DNA of 48,798 nucleotides from JALZHR01 sp036389695 (GCA_036389695.1 DASVWG010000131.1:1-48798); one strand, 5' to 3'; positions 32,110-41,216 are shown, numbered from the stretch's first letter. Notes: generated by a model not told the origin, from the letters alone. Numbers and translations: made by a program.

Positions 32110-34329
32110 CTACCGCGCGGCGTGGAGATTGTTGAGTCTTTCGCTGACGTCGCGGTATTCGACATCGACGGCGTAAATCTGCTCGAAAAATTCGACCGCC
32201 TTTTCCGGCTCGCCGCCGGCTTCATAAGCGTTGGCGATTTCGTAGCGCAAGCCCTGCAATTCTTCAGCGCTCAAGCCGATGGTATCGATGCCGCGTCGAT
32301 ACCACATCAAGGCGATGTTCGGCATTCCTTTTTCCATAAAGCAATGCCCCAAAAGATTGCAGCAATGGAAAAAGCGGCGCGTGCCGTCGGTCGGCGAAGC
32401 GATTTTGATGGCGTCCTGATATTCGCGGATGGCGTCTTCCATCAAACCCATTTCCTGGTAAGCGACGCCGAGTTGATAATGCGTTTCGTAATCGCCTTCT
32501 TCTTCGGCTGCTTCCTGTTCTTCCAGACCGAGCTCGCTGCGAAAATCGTTTAGAATATCGAAGCTTTTTGCGGCGGTCGTTTCTTTTGCCGCCGGCGCGG
32601 GTTTTGATTCTTCAGCCGCCGCCGGTTCGGTTTCGCCGCCGTCTTCAATCTGTCGGCGCGCGTCTTCGATTTCCGGCAGATTGCCGAAATGTTCGACCAT
32701 CGCGTCGAGCGTCTTTAAAGCCAAATCCTTATAGCCCTGCGCGAAATAATATTCGACCGTTTCGAGCTCTTCCTGCAATTTTGCTTCGTCGATAATCTTT
32801 GTTTCCGGCTCGTCCTGAACAATCGAATCGTCGGAAATCTGCGTGATGTCTCCGTCATACGCGCCGTTTTGAAATCCGTTTTCCGAGACGTCGTAATCCG
32901 TCACGACAAGCGGCACGGCGTTTTCGGCGTTGTATTCGTAGCCGCCGAAGCCGTTTGAAGAGCCGTTCTGATAAGCTTTTTCGAAATGCAGATGCTCGTC
33001 CGGCTTAAACTCGGCGTAATCTTCCAGATACATCGCCGACCTCGCCGCGCCGGTTTCGTTAACTTCGGTAACTTCAAAGCTTTCAAACGTCGGAACCTCG
33101 ACGGTTTCCTCGCGCGTGATTATCGGCTGAAATTCTTCGCCCGCCGAATCGGCAAAACCGTATTGCTCGTTGATTTCCTGCAGGCGCTGCGGATACGAAG
33201 CTTCCTGCGGAACCATCAAAATAAGCTGCGAAAGCGCGTATCGCTCGTCTTCGATTGATTCGTTCAGCCGCGCCGATTCAGCCAGTCTTTCCAGCGATTG
33301 TTTCAGCTCGGATTCGTCGCGCTGCCAGCCGTGATAGCGAACCAGAAGCCTGAGCGCTTCGAGCTGTTCGGGATTTTTCGCCAAAATCTCGTTTATCCAG
33401 ACGCCTAGTTCGTCGGCTTGCCCGCCGAGCAGAAGATGTTCGGAAGTCAAAGAAAGAACGCGCGCGGCTGCCGGCAAATCGTTGTTTTTGAGATAGCTTT
33501 TCGTGACGTCCAGAAATTTCGGATAATTCGCCGCTTCCTGCTCGACCAGCTTGATAACCGCTTTTTCCGCTTCCAGCGAATTATCGACGTCCAGGTAACA
33601 ATTAACTAAAAGATTCAGGATTTCGCGGTTGTAAGGCTGTTTTTCCAACATTCCTTCCAGCGTTTTCGCCGCGTCGTCGGCAAAACCCGAACCGATTTGA
33701 GCGTTGACCAGACCGTTCAGAGCGATTAAATTGCTCGGCTTGATTTCCAGTGCTTTGGAAAACGCGCTCATCGCCGCCTCGTATAGTTTTTTCGCCGCGA
33801 AACGATTTCCGGCTTCGGTAAAAGCGCCGGCGGCTTCGTCCTTCTGGTCGTCCTCCAAACAGTTTTCGGCGATTTTCAGATAAATTTCGGTGTTGTGCGG
33901 GTCGAGGTCGGCGATTTGTTTCCAGACGGTGAGCGCTTCCGCCTTGTAGCCTTTTTTCTGGTAATGGTCGGCGAGAGCCATGTAGTGAGCGCGCGCTTCG
34001 GCGACCGAGCCTTTGGCGTGATAAAGCTCGGCGAGCTTTGCCGAGACTTCGACCGAGTCGGGCTTGATGCGGGAAATTTTGTTGTAAATCGCAATCGCTT
34101 TCTGCGCAAAGCCCTGTTTCGCGTAATGTTCGGCAACCTGCGTGTAGCATTTGACGGCTTCCTGCGTGTCCTGCGCCTTGACGCACAAATCGCCGAGCAT
34201 ATTCAGGATGCTGTAATCTTTCGCATCGTTTTCGACAATCCGCTTGTATTCGCCGATTGCCTGACGAATCTTGCCTTGCGCCAGAAAACGCTCGGCGTTT
34301 CGCATATATTTTGTTTTATCGAAACTCAT
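32110..34329 (-). CDS. Large tetratricopeptide-repeat protein
   Basis: This 739-residue TPR protein begins MSFDKTKYMRNAERFLAQGK. It has a long N-terminal block of about ten TPR motifs, for example AIYNKISRIKPDSVEVSAKL and YLKIAENCLEDDQKDEAAGA. A low-complexity acidic middle region (about 410-560) follows, then TPRs again at the C terminus (YQLGVAYQEMGLMEDAIREY). No signal peptide or enzymatic motif is present. It is a scaffold-type protein; similar proteins occur near type IV pilus genes, but none are here. Its promoter region is shared with the plus-strand transferase gene. Confidence 0.88.
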   Translation of the reverse strand: MSFDKTKYMRNAERFLAQGKIRQAIGEYKRIVENDAKDYSILNMLGDLCVKAQDTQEAVKCYTQVAEHYAKQGFAQKAIAIYNKISRIKPDSVEVSAKLAELYHAKGSVAEARAHYMALADHYQKKGYKAEALTVWKQIADLDPHNTEIYLKIAENCLEDDQKDEAAGAFTEAGNRFAAKKLYEAAMSAFSKALEIKPSNLIALNGLVNAQIGSGFADDAAKTLEGMLEKQPYNREILNLLVNCYLDVDNSLEAEKAVIKLVEQEAANYPKFLDVTKSYLKNNDLPAAARVLSLTSEHLLLGGQADELGVWINEILAKNPEQLEALRLLVRYHGWQRDESELKQSLERLAESARLNESIEDERYALSQLILMVPQEASYPQRLQEINEQYGFADSAGEEFQPIITREETVEVPTFESFEVTEVNETGAARSAMYLEDYAEFKPDEHLHFEKAYQNGSSNGFGGYEYNAENAVPLVVTDYDVSENGFQNGAYDGDITQISDDSIVQDEPETKIIDEAKLQEELETVEYYFAQGYKDLALKTLDAMVEHFGNLPEIEDARRQIEDGGETEPAAAEESKPAPAAKETTAAKSFDILNDFRSELGLEEQEAAEEEGDYETHYQLGVAYQEMGLMEDAIREYQDAIKIASPTDGTRRFFHCCNLLGHCFMEKGMPNIALMWYRRGIDTIGLSAEELQGLRYEIANAYEAGGEPEKAVEFFEQIYAVDVEYRDVSERLNNLHAAR

Positions 34330-34399
34330 TTGTTTAAATTTTGGACAGGAAAGTACTGACTAAACTTGGAAGAGCCGCTGCAATTTCAGAGGATAAAAA

Positions 34400-34429
34400 T
34401 GCAGGGCGGAAGTTCGGACTTTCCCTGCA
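34400..34429. other. Hairpin in the divergent promoter region
   Basis: TGCAGGG (34400-34406) pairs with CCCTGCA (34423-34429), with inner GGAAG/CTTTCC support. It lies about 71 bases upstream of the TPR gene start, in its likely leader. Confidence 0.6.
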
Positions 34430-34448
34430 ATTTCAAAGCTATCACGTT

Positions 34449-34465
34449 TTGACAAAAAGTGTCAA
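34449..34465. promoter_or_regulatory. TTGACA-AAAAG-TGTCAA palindrome, possible operator
   Basis: This 17-base palindrome combines -35-like hexamers on both strands. It lies between the divergent TPR and transferase genes and could be an operator or back-to-back promoter element. No convincing -10 is seen at standard spacing. Confidence 0.4.
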
Positions 34466-34603
34466 CGGTTTTTAACAAGTTTTGTAAGGTTTTATTATTA
34501 AATTTACGCCCGATAAATTTTCCGGTGTGACCGGGCGCACAAATTTTGATAAACGCTTATCCGCATTACTGTTTTTCGCGCGCGTGATGATAAAATTTCC
34601 CTC

Positions 34604-35644
34604 ATGCAAGCCTTGATTCTGGCGGGCGGCAAAGGCACGCGCCTGCGCCCGCTGACGGTTTATACGCCGAAACCTATCGTTCCCGTTCTGAATCGCTCTT
34701 TTCTGCTTTATCAAATCGAAATCCTGCGCCGCGCAGGCGTTCGGGAAATTATTCTTTCGCTTAATTACCAGCCCGACAAAATCCGGCAATTGCTCGGCGA
34801 CGGTCAGGCTTACGGCGTTCACCTGCGCTACGTGACCGAGCCGACGCCGATGGGCACGGCGGGCGCGTATAAATTCGCCGCCAGCGAAATCGGCGACACG
34901 ACCATCGTTTTTAACGGCGACATTTTAACCGACATCGATATTTCCAGAGTCATCGCGCAGCACAAAGAGCGCCGAGCCGAAGCCAGCATCGTCTTAACGC
35001 CGGTCGAAAATCCGGCGGCTTACGGCTTGGTCGAAACCGGCGCGGACGAAAGAGTTTTGCGTTTTCGCGAAAAACCGAAGCCGGAAGAACTGGCGACCTT
35101 GACGACCAACAACATCAACGCCGGAATTTACGTTCTCGAACCGCAGATTCTGGACATCATTCCCGAAGGCGAAAATTATTCGTTCGAATACAGCCTTTTC
35201 CCGGAGCTTCTGCGGCGCGAAAAGAATTTTTTCGCTTTCATTATGCGCGAAAATTACTGGCGCGACATCGGCACGCCGCAAAGCTATCTGGAAGCGCATT
35301 TCGATTTTCTGGCGGGAAAAATTAAAGGTTTTACCTTTGAAAAAGCGAAAAATTTCGATGTCGCGACGACCGCCACCGTCGATTCCAATTCGGTTTTCGG
35401 CGAAGACTGCATCGTCAAGCCGAACGCGCGGATTATCAATTCCGTCATCGGGCAAGGCGTTCATATCGAGGAAAAAGCGGTGGTGGAAAATTCGGTCGTC
35501 TGGGCGCACACGCGCATCTCGAATTCTTCGCAGATAAAAAACGCGGTCATCGGTCGAAGCTGTTACATCGGCAAAAATTCAATCGTCTCCGCCGGCGCGG
35601 TGCTCGGCGATAAATCGTCGCTGACCGATTACACGAAGATTTAG
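34604..35644 (+). CDS. Sugar-nucleotide (mannose-1-phosphate-type) transferase
   Basis: This 346-residue nucleotidyltransferase begins MQALILAGGKGTRLRPLTVY with TPKPIVPVLNRSFLLYQIE, the GGxGxRxRP...PKP motif. It also contains ATTTVDSN-like turns and the hexapeptide-type repeats of a left-handed beta-helix (IINSVIGQGVHIEEKAVVEN, VVWAHTRISNSSQIKNAVIG). The substrate base and sugar are not certain: GDP-mannose or glucose-1-phosphate types fit. It has no signal peptide. It may supply activated sugar for cell surface polymers, an inference. It ends just before a short-word repeat and mutM. Confidence 0.9.
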   Translation: MQALILAGGKGTRLRPLTVYTPKPIVPVLNRSFLLYQIEILRRAGVREIILSLNYQPDKIRQLLGDGQAYGVHLRYVTEPTPMGTAGAYKFAASEIGDTTIVFNGDILTDIDISRVIAQHKERRAEASIVLTPVENPAAYGLVETGADERVLRFREKPKPEELATLTTNNINAGIYVLEPQILDIIPEGENYSFEYSLFPELLRREKNFFAFIMRENYWRDIGTPQSYLEAHFDFLAGKIKGFTFEKAKNFDVATTATVDSNSVFGEDCIVKPNARIINSVIGQGVHIEEKAVVENSVVWAHTRISNSSQIKNAVIGRSCYIGKNSIVSAGAVLGDKSSLTDYTKI

Positions 35645-35766
35645 GAATTTTAGATTTTAGATTTTGGATTTTAGATTGAAATCGGAGTTCGGGTCGCGAC
35701 GAATAAATTAAAAAGATAAAATTTCCGAATCCAATCCAAAATCCAAAATCTAAAATCGCAAATCGA
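35645..35766. repeat. Short-word inverted repeat (TTTTAGAT word)
   Basis: The left arm repeats TTTTAGATTTTAGATTTTGG and the right arm repeats CCAAAATCCAAAATCTAAA. The word also occurs at 10107-10137 and within 29207-29358. It lies between two plus-strand genes. Confidence 0.85.
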
Positions 35767-35769
35767 AAT

Positions 35770-36603
35770 ATGCCTGAACTGCCTGAAGTCGAACTCGTCG
35801 CCAAATCTCTGGACGCGCTGGTGAAAGGTCGCAAAGTGATTGCCGCCGAGCTTTTGCGTGAGCGGCTCGCGCCTTTTAATCCGCCCGCAGATTTTGCCGG
35901 AAGATTGAAAGATACGATTATTACCTGCGTTCACCGGCGCGGAAAGCACGTTTTGTTTGAGATGGAAAACGGCAATACGCTTATCACGCATCTGCGGATG
36001 ACCGGGCGTTTTATGATTTTGCCGGTGGAGCGCGAGCCGCCGAAACACACGCACGCCGTTTTGTATTTCGCCGACGAAAATCGTCTGATTTTTCAAGACC
36101 AGAGGCATTTCGGTTTAATGAAAATCGTCGAAACCGGGAATCTGCACGAAACGAAGGAATTGAAATGTCTCGCGCCCGAGCCGTTTTCCGATGATTTCAC
36201 GCCGCGATATTTTCGCGCGACTTTGAAAACGTCGAAGCGCAGCCTCAAGGAATTTCTGCTCGACCAGACGAAAGTCTGCGGCTTGGGAAATATCTACGCT
36301 TCGGAAGCGATGTTTCTGGCGCGCGTCAATCCGCAGACTCCGGCAAACGCGGTTTCGCCCCGAAAGGCAAACGTTTTGTTTGAAAAAATCCGCGAGATTC
36401 TGGCGGAATCAATCGCGCACGGCTCGACCTTAAACGTCGACCCGGAAAATATCGACGGCAGTTATTACGGCGGCGGTTTCGCGGGCGGCTGGCGCGTCTA
36501 CGACCGTGAAAAAGAGCCTTGCCAAAATTGCGAAACGCCGATTTCGCGATTGGTGCAAGCCGGGCGCTCAAGCTATTTTTGCCCGCGCTGCCAGCAAAAG
36601 TAA
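35770..36603 (+). CDS. mutM: Formamidopyrimidine-DNA glycosylase MutM (Fpg)
   Basis: This 277-residue repair enzyme removes 8-oxoguanine and formamidopyrimidines. It has the catalytic N-terminal Pro in MPELPEVELVAKSLDALVKG, the DNA-binding RRGKHVLFEM, the DQRHFGLMKIVE turn, QTKVCGLGNIYASEAMFLAR (helix-two-turn-helix), and the C-terminal zinc finger CQNC...CPRCQQK. Length and ATG start are standard. It is preceded by a repeat and followed 50 bases later by a secreted protein gene. Confidence 0.97.
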   Translation: MPELPEVELVAKSLDALVKGRKVIAAELLRERLAPFNPPADFAGRLKDTIITCVHRRGKHVLFEMENGNTLITHLRMTGRFMILPVEREPPKHTHAVLYFADENRLIFQDQRHFGLMKIVETGNLHETKELKCLAPEPFSDDFTPRYFRATLKTSKRSLKEFLLDQTKVCGLGNIYASEAMFLARVNPQTPANAVSPRKANVLFEKIREILAESIAHGSTLNVDPENIDGSYYGGGFAGGWRVYDREKEPCQNCETPISRLVQAGRSSYFCPRCQQK

Positions 36604-36653
36604 ATTTTTTGCGCGTCAGTTTAACGAATTCAATTTCAAACTGGAGAAAACAA

Positions 36654-37337
36654 ATGTTTCTGAAAAAACTTTCGCTGATGTTTCTAACCGTCGCCTGTCT
36701 GGCGCTGTTTTCAAACGACGCTTTCGCTTCTTTTTGCGCGTGCTGTGCCGAAGCCGGTCATTACAGCATCTGGACGGGCAAGCCCGACAAAAACAATATG
36801 GATTTGCTGTCGGAAATGAAGTTTGACAAAGACGCATACCTGTATATGAACGCCGCCGGATTCGATATGATAAAAGGTCTCGACAGCATTGCGAAAATCT
36901 ACGAATCGGATTCGTGGACGGCGTCGCCCGAAGATTTCAGCCTGATTAATAATTTCGCCGCCAAGACGTGGAAATTCAACTTTACCAAAAGCGGGCAAAA
37001 GGGCACGCTGACGCTGCCGATGCCCTTACAGATGGTGCAGTATTCAGTCGATATTCACGACGGAAAAACGGTCGGCGCCGGTGGTCCTCTGCTTTATAAA
37101 GAATGGCGCTTCAAAGGCGTCGTGCAGAGCGGAAACGGATTTTTCCAAGCCGGAATCGTCAAGCCGACGACGTATTTTCTCGTTTTGCAGGGACGCGGAA
37201 ACGCCTGCGACAACGCCGAAGATTTCACCGCGTGGCAGCTGCAAATAGACGGCAGAAAAGCCAAATACGCCTTTTTCGGCAGACTCAGTTCGGGAAAAGA
37301 TTATACGGAAGACGAAGAAGCGCCGGAACAACCTTAA
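36654..37337 (+). CDS. Secreted hypothetical protein with CACC motif
   Basis: This 227-residue protein has a signal peptide (MFLKKLSLMFLTVACLALFS, cleavage near AFA) directly followed by SFCACCAEAGHYS. The Cys-x-Cys-Cys could hold a metal or a disulfide. The remainder (KLTWKFNFTKSGQKGTLTLP-like segments, YFLVLQGRGNACDN) is beta-rich and unknown to me. ATG 36654 is preceded by GGAG; a longer frame back to 36519 overlaps mutM. It lies upstream of the SAM-controlled methionine unit with a repeat between. Confidence 0.75.
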   Translation: MFLKKLSLMFLTVACLALFSNDAFASFCACCAEAGHYSIWTGKPDKNNMDLLSEMKFDKDAYLYMNAAGFDMIKGLDSIAKIYESDSWTASPEDFSLINNFAAKTWKFNFTKSGQKGTLTLPMPLQMVQYSVDIHDGKTVGAGGPLLYKEWRFKGVVQSGNGFFQAGIVKPTTYFLVLQGRGNACDNAEDFTAWQLQIDGRKAKYAFFGRLSSGKDYTEDEEAPEQP

Positions 37338-37450
37338 AAATGCGGAACGCGGAGCGCGGAATGCGGAATGCGGAATAAGGAGTAATGAATAAAAAATGCG
37401 GAACGCAACAACTGCAATTCCGCATTCCGCACTCCGCGTTCCGCATTCAA
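37338..37450. repeat. Short-word inverted repeat (GCGGAATG word), copy 2
   Basis: GCGGAACGCGGAGCGCGGA words on the left arm face CAATTCCGCATTCCGCACTC on the right. It follows the stop of the secreted protein gene and precedes the promoter of the methionine unit. Confidence 0.9.
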
Positions 37451-37456
37451 CCCGAC

Positions 37457-37485
37457 TTGACACTTGCGGCTGAAAATCGCATTAT
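37457..37485 (+). promoter_or_regulatory. Sigma-70 promoter of the methionine unit
   Basis: TTGACA (37457-37462) and CATTAT (37480-37485) are 17 bases apart, a close match to the consensus. Transcription would start near 37492, directly before the riboswitch. Confidence 0.8.
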
Positions 37486-37495
37486 GTGGTTTACC

Positions 37496-37559
37496 GTATC
37501 GTGGTGAGTTAGAGCGACTTGCGACCACGTAAAATAAGCCGCTAAACAGCTAAACAGGT
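37496..37559 (+). promoter_or_regulatory. SAM-II-type riboswitch (metA motif)
   Basis: The RNA-strand core reads CGTGGTGAGTTAGAGCGACT, then TGCGACCACG, AAAATAAGCCGCTAAACAG. This follows the SAM-II pattern of P1 (CGTGGT/ACCACG), the GAUUUG-like loop and the ...UAAAC...CGCUAAA core. AGCG in the loop can pair with CGCT for the pseudoknot. An intrinsic terminator follows at once, so SAM is expected to terminate transcription of the methionine gene. Assignment is by eye. Confidence 0.8.
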
Positions 37560-37572
37560 TTGACGAAAAAAG

Positions 37573-37600
37573 CCTTGCGTTGTTTGGCGCAGGGTTTTTT
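37573..37600 (+). terminator. Intrinsic terminator after the riboswitch
   Basis: CCTTGCG and CGCAGGG form a seven-pair stem (one G-T) with an eight-base loop, followed by six T (37595-37600). It lies between the riboswitch and the coding gene. Confidence 0.85.
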
Positions 37601-37694
37601 AATTTGTCCTTCGTCCTTTGTTCTTCGTCCTTTGCTTTTTTGATTTTCAGACGGCATCGGCGAAGGACAAAGGACAAAGGACAAAGGACGAACA
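37601..37694. repeat. Short-word inverted repeat (GGACAAA word)
   Basis: TTGTCCTTCGTCCTTTG words on the left arm face GGACAAAGGACAAAGGACAA on the right. The same words occur inside thiD. It ends two bases before the methionine gene's ATG at 37697 and could affect its ribosome site. Confidence 0.9.
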
Positions 37695-37696
37695 GT

Positions 37697-39601
37697 ATGC
37701 GAAATTTCAGAGAACTTTTAGACGGCACCGGCATCCATGTTTTCGACGGCGCGATGGGGACGCGGCTTTACGACAAAGGCGTTTATATCAATCGCAGTTA
37801 CGACGAGCTGAATCTGACCGCGCCCGACCTCGTGCGCGAAGTCCACGAAGAGTACGTCCGCGCCGGAGCCGAAGTTATCGAGACGAACACTTACGGCGCT
37901 TCGCGGCATAAATTGCAGCAATACAGCCTCGAAAATCAATTGCGGGAAATGAATCTTGCCGGCGCGCGCATCGCCAGAGCCGCCGCGGGCGAACGCGCTT
38001 TTGTGGCGGGCGCAATCGGACCTTTGGGCTTGCGCATCGAGCCTTACGGACCGACTTCTTTTGACGAGGCGAAAGAAATGTTCGGCGAGCAGATTTCAGC
38101 TCTTCTGGAAGGCGGCGTTGACCTTTTCATTTTGGAAACCTTTTCGGATTTGTCGGAGATTCAGCAGGCAATCCGCGCCGTCAAAGAGCTTTGCGACCTT
38201 CCGGTTATCGCGCAGATGACGATTCAGACCGACGGCAAAACCATTTTCGGCGCGGACACGGAAATCATCACGCAGCGGCTCGAAGAATACGGCGCGGACG
38301 TCATCGGCTTAAACTGCGGCGTCGGTCCGACGCACATTTTGTCGGCGCTGGAAAAAATGCGCGAAGTGACGGCGAAAAGACTCTCGGCGCAGCCGAACGC
38401 CGGACTGCCGCGCGACGTTCAGGGACGCCAGTTTTATATGTGCTCGCCGGAATATATGTCGAAATTCGCCAAGCGTTTTATCAAGGCGGGCGCGGCGTTT
38501 ATCGGCGGCTGCTGCGGCACGACGCCGAAGCACATTAAACTGATTTCCGACGCCGTCCGCGCCGTCAGCCCGCGCTCGCAGAAGTTTTTCGCCAAGACGC
38601 CGGAGCAGCACGCGCCGGAGGTCAAAGATTTGACGCCGCCCGACGTGCAGGTCGTGCCCGCCGAGCAGCGCTCGAAATGGTCGCGGAAAATCGCGCGCGG
38701 CGAATTCGTGACGTCGGTCGAAGTTCTGCCGCCGAAAGGCTGCGACGCCGCGAAAACGCTGGAATCAATCAAGCTTCTGGTCAAAGCCGGAGTCGACGCC
38801 GTCAACATTCCCGACGGACCTCGCGCCCAAACCCGTATGAGCGCGCAGGCGACCGCCGTTCTGGTCGAAAGGGAAGTCGGCATCGAAGCCGTCCTGCATT
38901 ACTGCTGTCGCGACCGCAATCTTCTCGGAATGATGTCCGACCTGCTCGGCGCGGCTGCCTTGGGCTTGCACAATCTTTTAATCATCACCGGCGACCCGCC
39001 GAAAATGGGACCTTACCCGGACGCGACCGCCGTTTTCGATATCGATTCAATCGGCTTGACGAACATGGTCAACAAGCTCAATCACGGGCTGGATTTGGGC
39101 AACAATCCAATCGGCTGCCCGACCGCCTTTTCCATCGGCGTCGGCGTCAATCCGGGCGCGATAAATCTGGAAGAAGAAATCCGCCGCTTCGAATGGAAGG
39201 TCGAAGCGGGCGCGGAATACGCCATCACGCAGCCGGTCTACGACACGGAACAGCTTCGCTCGTTTCTGAAAAAAATCGAGCACGTGCGCATCCCGATTGT
39301 CGCCGGAATTTTCCCGCTCGTCTCCATCCGCAACGCCGAATTTATGCACAACGAAGTGCCGGGCGTCAACGTCACGCCGGAAATCCTGACCCGCATGCGA
39401 AAGGCGTCCGACATCTCGAAGGAAGCCGCCCGCGAAGAAGGCATCAAAATCGCCCGCGAATCCTTAACGGAAGTCCGCGATTTAATCCAGGGCGTGCAGG
39501 TCTCCGCCCCGTTCGGCAACGTCAAATATGCTTTGCAGGTTTTCGACGTGCTGGAAGAATTTAAGGAGAGAAAAAATGCGACGGCGACGGCGATACAATA
39601 G
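37697..39601 (+). CDS. Bifunctional homocysteine S-methyltransferase/MTHFR
   Basis: This 634-residue fusion joins a B12-independent homocysteine S-methyltransferase domain to a methylenetetrahydrofolate reductase domain. The first half shows MRNFRELLDGTGIHVFDGAM, GLNCGVGPTHILSALEKMRE and IGGCCGTTPKHIKLISD, which carry the zinc-binding Cys set. The second half begins about residue 345 with VTSVEVLPPKGCDAAKTLES and INIPDGPRAQTRMSAQATAV and follows the MTHFR TIM-barrel. Only the ATG at 37697 gives the family start; earlier codons read repeat DNA. A SAM-II-type riboswitch and terminator precede it, fitting control by the pathway end product. It resembles the B. subtilis YitJ architecture. Confidence 0.95.
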   Translation: MRNFRELLDGTGIHVFDGAMGTRLYDKGVYINRSYDELNLTAPDLVREVHEEYVRAGAEVIETNTYGASRHKLQQYSLENQLREMNLAGARIARAAAGERAFVAGAIGPLGLRIEPYGPTSFDEAKEMFGEQISALLEGGVDLFILETFSDLSEIQQAIRAVKELCDLPVIAQMTIQTDGKTIFGADTEIITQRLEEYGADVIGLNCGVGPTHILSALEKMREVTAKRLSAQPNAGLPRDVQGRQFYMCSPEYMSKFAKRFIKAGAAFIGGCCGTTPKHIKLISDAVRAVSPRSQKFFAKTPEQHAPEVKDLTPPDVQVVPAEQRSKWSRKIARGEFVTSVEVLPPKGCDAAKTLESIKLLVKAGVDAVNIPDGPRAQTRMSAQATAVLVEREVGIEAVLHYCCRDRNLLGMMSDLLGAAALGLHNLLIITGDPPKMGPYPDATAVFDIDSIGLTNMVNKLNHGLDLGNNPIGCPTAFSIGVGVNPGAINLEEEIRRFEWKVEAGAEYAITQPVYDTEQLRSFLKKIEHVRIPIVAGIFPLVSIRNAEFMHNEVPGVNVTPEILTRMRKASDISKEAAREEGIKIARESLTEVRDLIQGVQVSAPFGNVKYALQVFDVLEEFKERKNATATAIQ

Positions 39602-40430
39602 AGCGGGAAATCATTTTACCGCGGCGAGCGTTATCTGTGTCCTGTTTTTCTGCGCAAACGTTTTCGCGCAGAGAAATAAACCGGCGACGCAAGCCGAATT
39701 GGACGAAATCACGGCGCGCGGGCGGGCGCTTTACGAGTATGACGCGGCGGCTCGGCATTCGACCGACGCGGTTATGGCGCTCAAGCCCGCCGCAGGCAGT
39801 TTTAATATGCACGTCGGCAAAAAAACCGATAAAGGCTGGACGCTCGCCTACGGCAAACTGAGCGACAAACGCGACAAATACCTGATTGTTTACGAAGCCG
39901 TGCAGGGCGCGAGCATAAAAGAATTCAAGGTGACGAAATTCGACCAGCCGAAGCCGGACACCGGATTTTATTTAAACGCCGCCCGCGCGCTCGAAATCGT
40001 CACGCTCGACGACAAACCGCCCGTAATTCCGGCAAGCCGACCTTACAACATCGCCGTTTTGCCCGCGCCGAACGACGAATTCTACGTTTACGTCCTGCCC
40101 GCGCAGATTAAGACCGGCGTCTTTCCGCTCGGCAGCGATTCGCGTTACCGCATTTCGAAAGACGGCAGGAAAATTCTGGAAAAGCGCGCGATGCACAAAG
40201 CGATTATCGAATATTCGACGCCGCCGAACACGGCAAAAGTCGAATCCGGTTACCACACGGCGATTCTCGACGAAATCCCCGAAGACTCCGACGTCTTCCA
40301 CGTCCTCGCCCGCACGCCGTCCGTCCCCGAATGGGTTATCACAAAAACCTACGTCTACCGCATCACGCCCGACGGCGGCATAAAATACATAATGACCGTC
40401 GAAGCGTTCAAAAAAGTCGGAAAACAATAG
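39576..40430 (+). CDS. Secreted hypothetical protein
   Basis: This 284-residue protein has an arginine-rich N region, MRRRRRYNRAG, and a hydrophobic core (AASVICVLFFCANVFAQ), giving a likely signal peptide. The remainder shows short beta-rich segments (YLNAARALEIVTLDDKPPV, NIAVLPAPNDEFYVYVLPAQ) but no family known to me. The ATG at 39576 overlaps the preceding gene by 26 bases and has AAGGAG upstream, so translation may be coupled to the methionine gene. Its role in that unit cannot be inferred. It ends next to a repeat. Confidence 0.75.
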   Translation: MRRRRRYNRAGNHFTAASVICVLFFCANVFAQRNKPATQAELDEITARGRALYEYDAAARHSTDAVMALKPAAGSFNMHVGKKTDKGWTLAYGKLSDKRDKYLIVYEAVQGASIKEFKVTKFDQPKPDTGFYLNAARALEIVTLDDKPPVIPASRPYNIAVLPAPNDEFYVYVLPAQIKTGVFPLGSDSRYRISKDGRKILEKRAMHKAIIEYSTPPNTAKVESGYHTAILDEIPEDSDVFHVLARTPSVPEWVITKTYVYRITPDGGIKYIMTVEAFKKVGKQ

Positions 40431-40509
40431 GAATGCGGAATGCGAAATGCGGAATGCGGAGTGGTCGGTTTAGAATCCCGTTCCGCATTCCGCGTTCCGC
40501 GTTCCGCGC
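40431..40509. repeat. Short-word inverted repeat (GCGGAATG word), copy 3
   Basis: GGAATGCGGAATGCGAAATG words on the left face TTCCGCATTCCGCGTTCCGC on the right. It lies between the convergent genes ending at 40430 and 40509. Confidence 0.9.
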
Positions 40510-41216
40510 TAAGAAATAGTTACCGGATACTGCGGCGAGAAATTGCCGACTTCCTCGTTTTTCTCTATCAGGACGGCGCGGATGACGCCGGTTTCCGGCT
40601 CGCCTGCCGTTTCGGGCGTGATGGCGAATTCCGCCGGAAGCTTGGTCAGAAAAGCGACCGGCGTCCACGCGCTCGCGCCTTTTCTCTGGTAGTCGAAGCG
40701 CATCGCGTCCATCCCGTGCAGGCTGCCTTCGGCGCGCACTTTGTAACCCGCCAGCGAAGTCAGTTTCACGTTCGCGGTAAGCTCGTTCAAATCCAACTCT
40801 TCGCCTTCGGGCGCGACAATCATCAAATCCGCGCCGATGCCCGGCGTGTAGTTGGCGGCGTTAATAATATCGTCGCGCAATTTGCGAAATTCGGGAAAAA
40901 GACCGACAAACGCGTCGTCCGGCAGCGTCACCGAATTAAACGTCGGCGCTTTCGGCGCAATCGCGCCCTGCGTGCCGCCCTCCGCCGTAAAAATCAAATC
41001 CTGCCACTCGGTCAACTGCTTCAAAGTCGCCCGCGTCTGCTCGACAAAGTTATACACCGTAATAAACGTCTCACAAATCAAAATAATCCGGTCAACCTTC
41101 GCCGCCTCTAAAGGCAAACTCGCCTGATACCCGCCAATCTTCGCCTTGATATTGGTGAACATATCGAGTTGTTGAGAACGGTTTCGAGGAAACCATTCTC
41201 TTTGATTCTTTTTCAT
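40509..41216 (-). CDS. Conserved hypothetical protein
   Basis: This 235-residue protein begins MKKNQREWFPRNRSQQLDMF and continues with helical segments (AKIGGYQASLPLEAAKVDRI, RKLRDDIINAANYTPGIGAD). A C-terminal beta-sandwich-like domain (VKLTSLAGYKVRAEGSLHGM, ETGVIRAVLIEKNEEVGNFS) resembles fibronectin type III. No signal peptide is seen. I recall similar hypothetical proteins in diverse bacteria but no function. ATG 41216 is preferred because AGGAG lies ten bases upstream. The 593-base region upstream carries a 21.5-bp repeat array. Confidence 0.75.
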   Translation of the reverse strand: MKKNQREWFPRNRSQQLDMFTNIKAKIGGYQASLPLEAAKVDRIILICETFITVYNFVEQTRATLKQLTEWQDLIFTAEGGTQGAIAPKAPTFNSVTLPDDAFVGLFPEFRKLRDDIINAANYTPGIGADLMIVAPEGEELDLNELTANVKLTSLAGYKVRAEGSLHGMDAMRFDYQRKGASAWTPVAFLTKLPAEFAITPETAGEPETGVIRAVLIEKNEEVGNFSPQYPVTIS

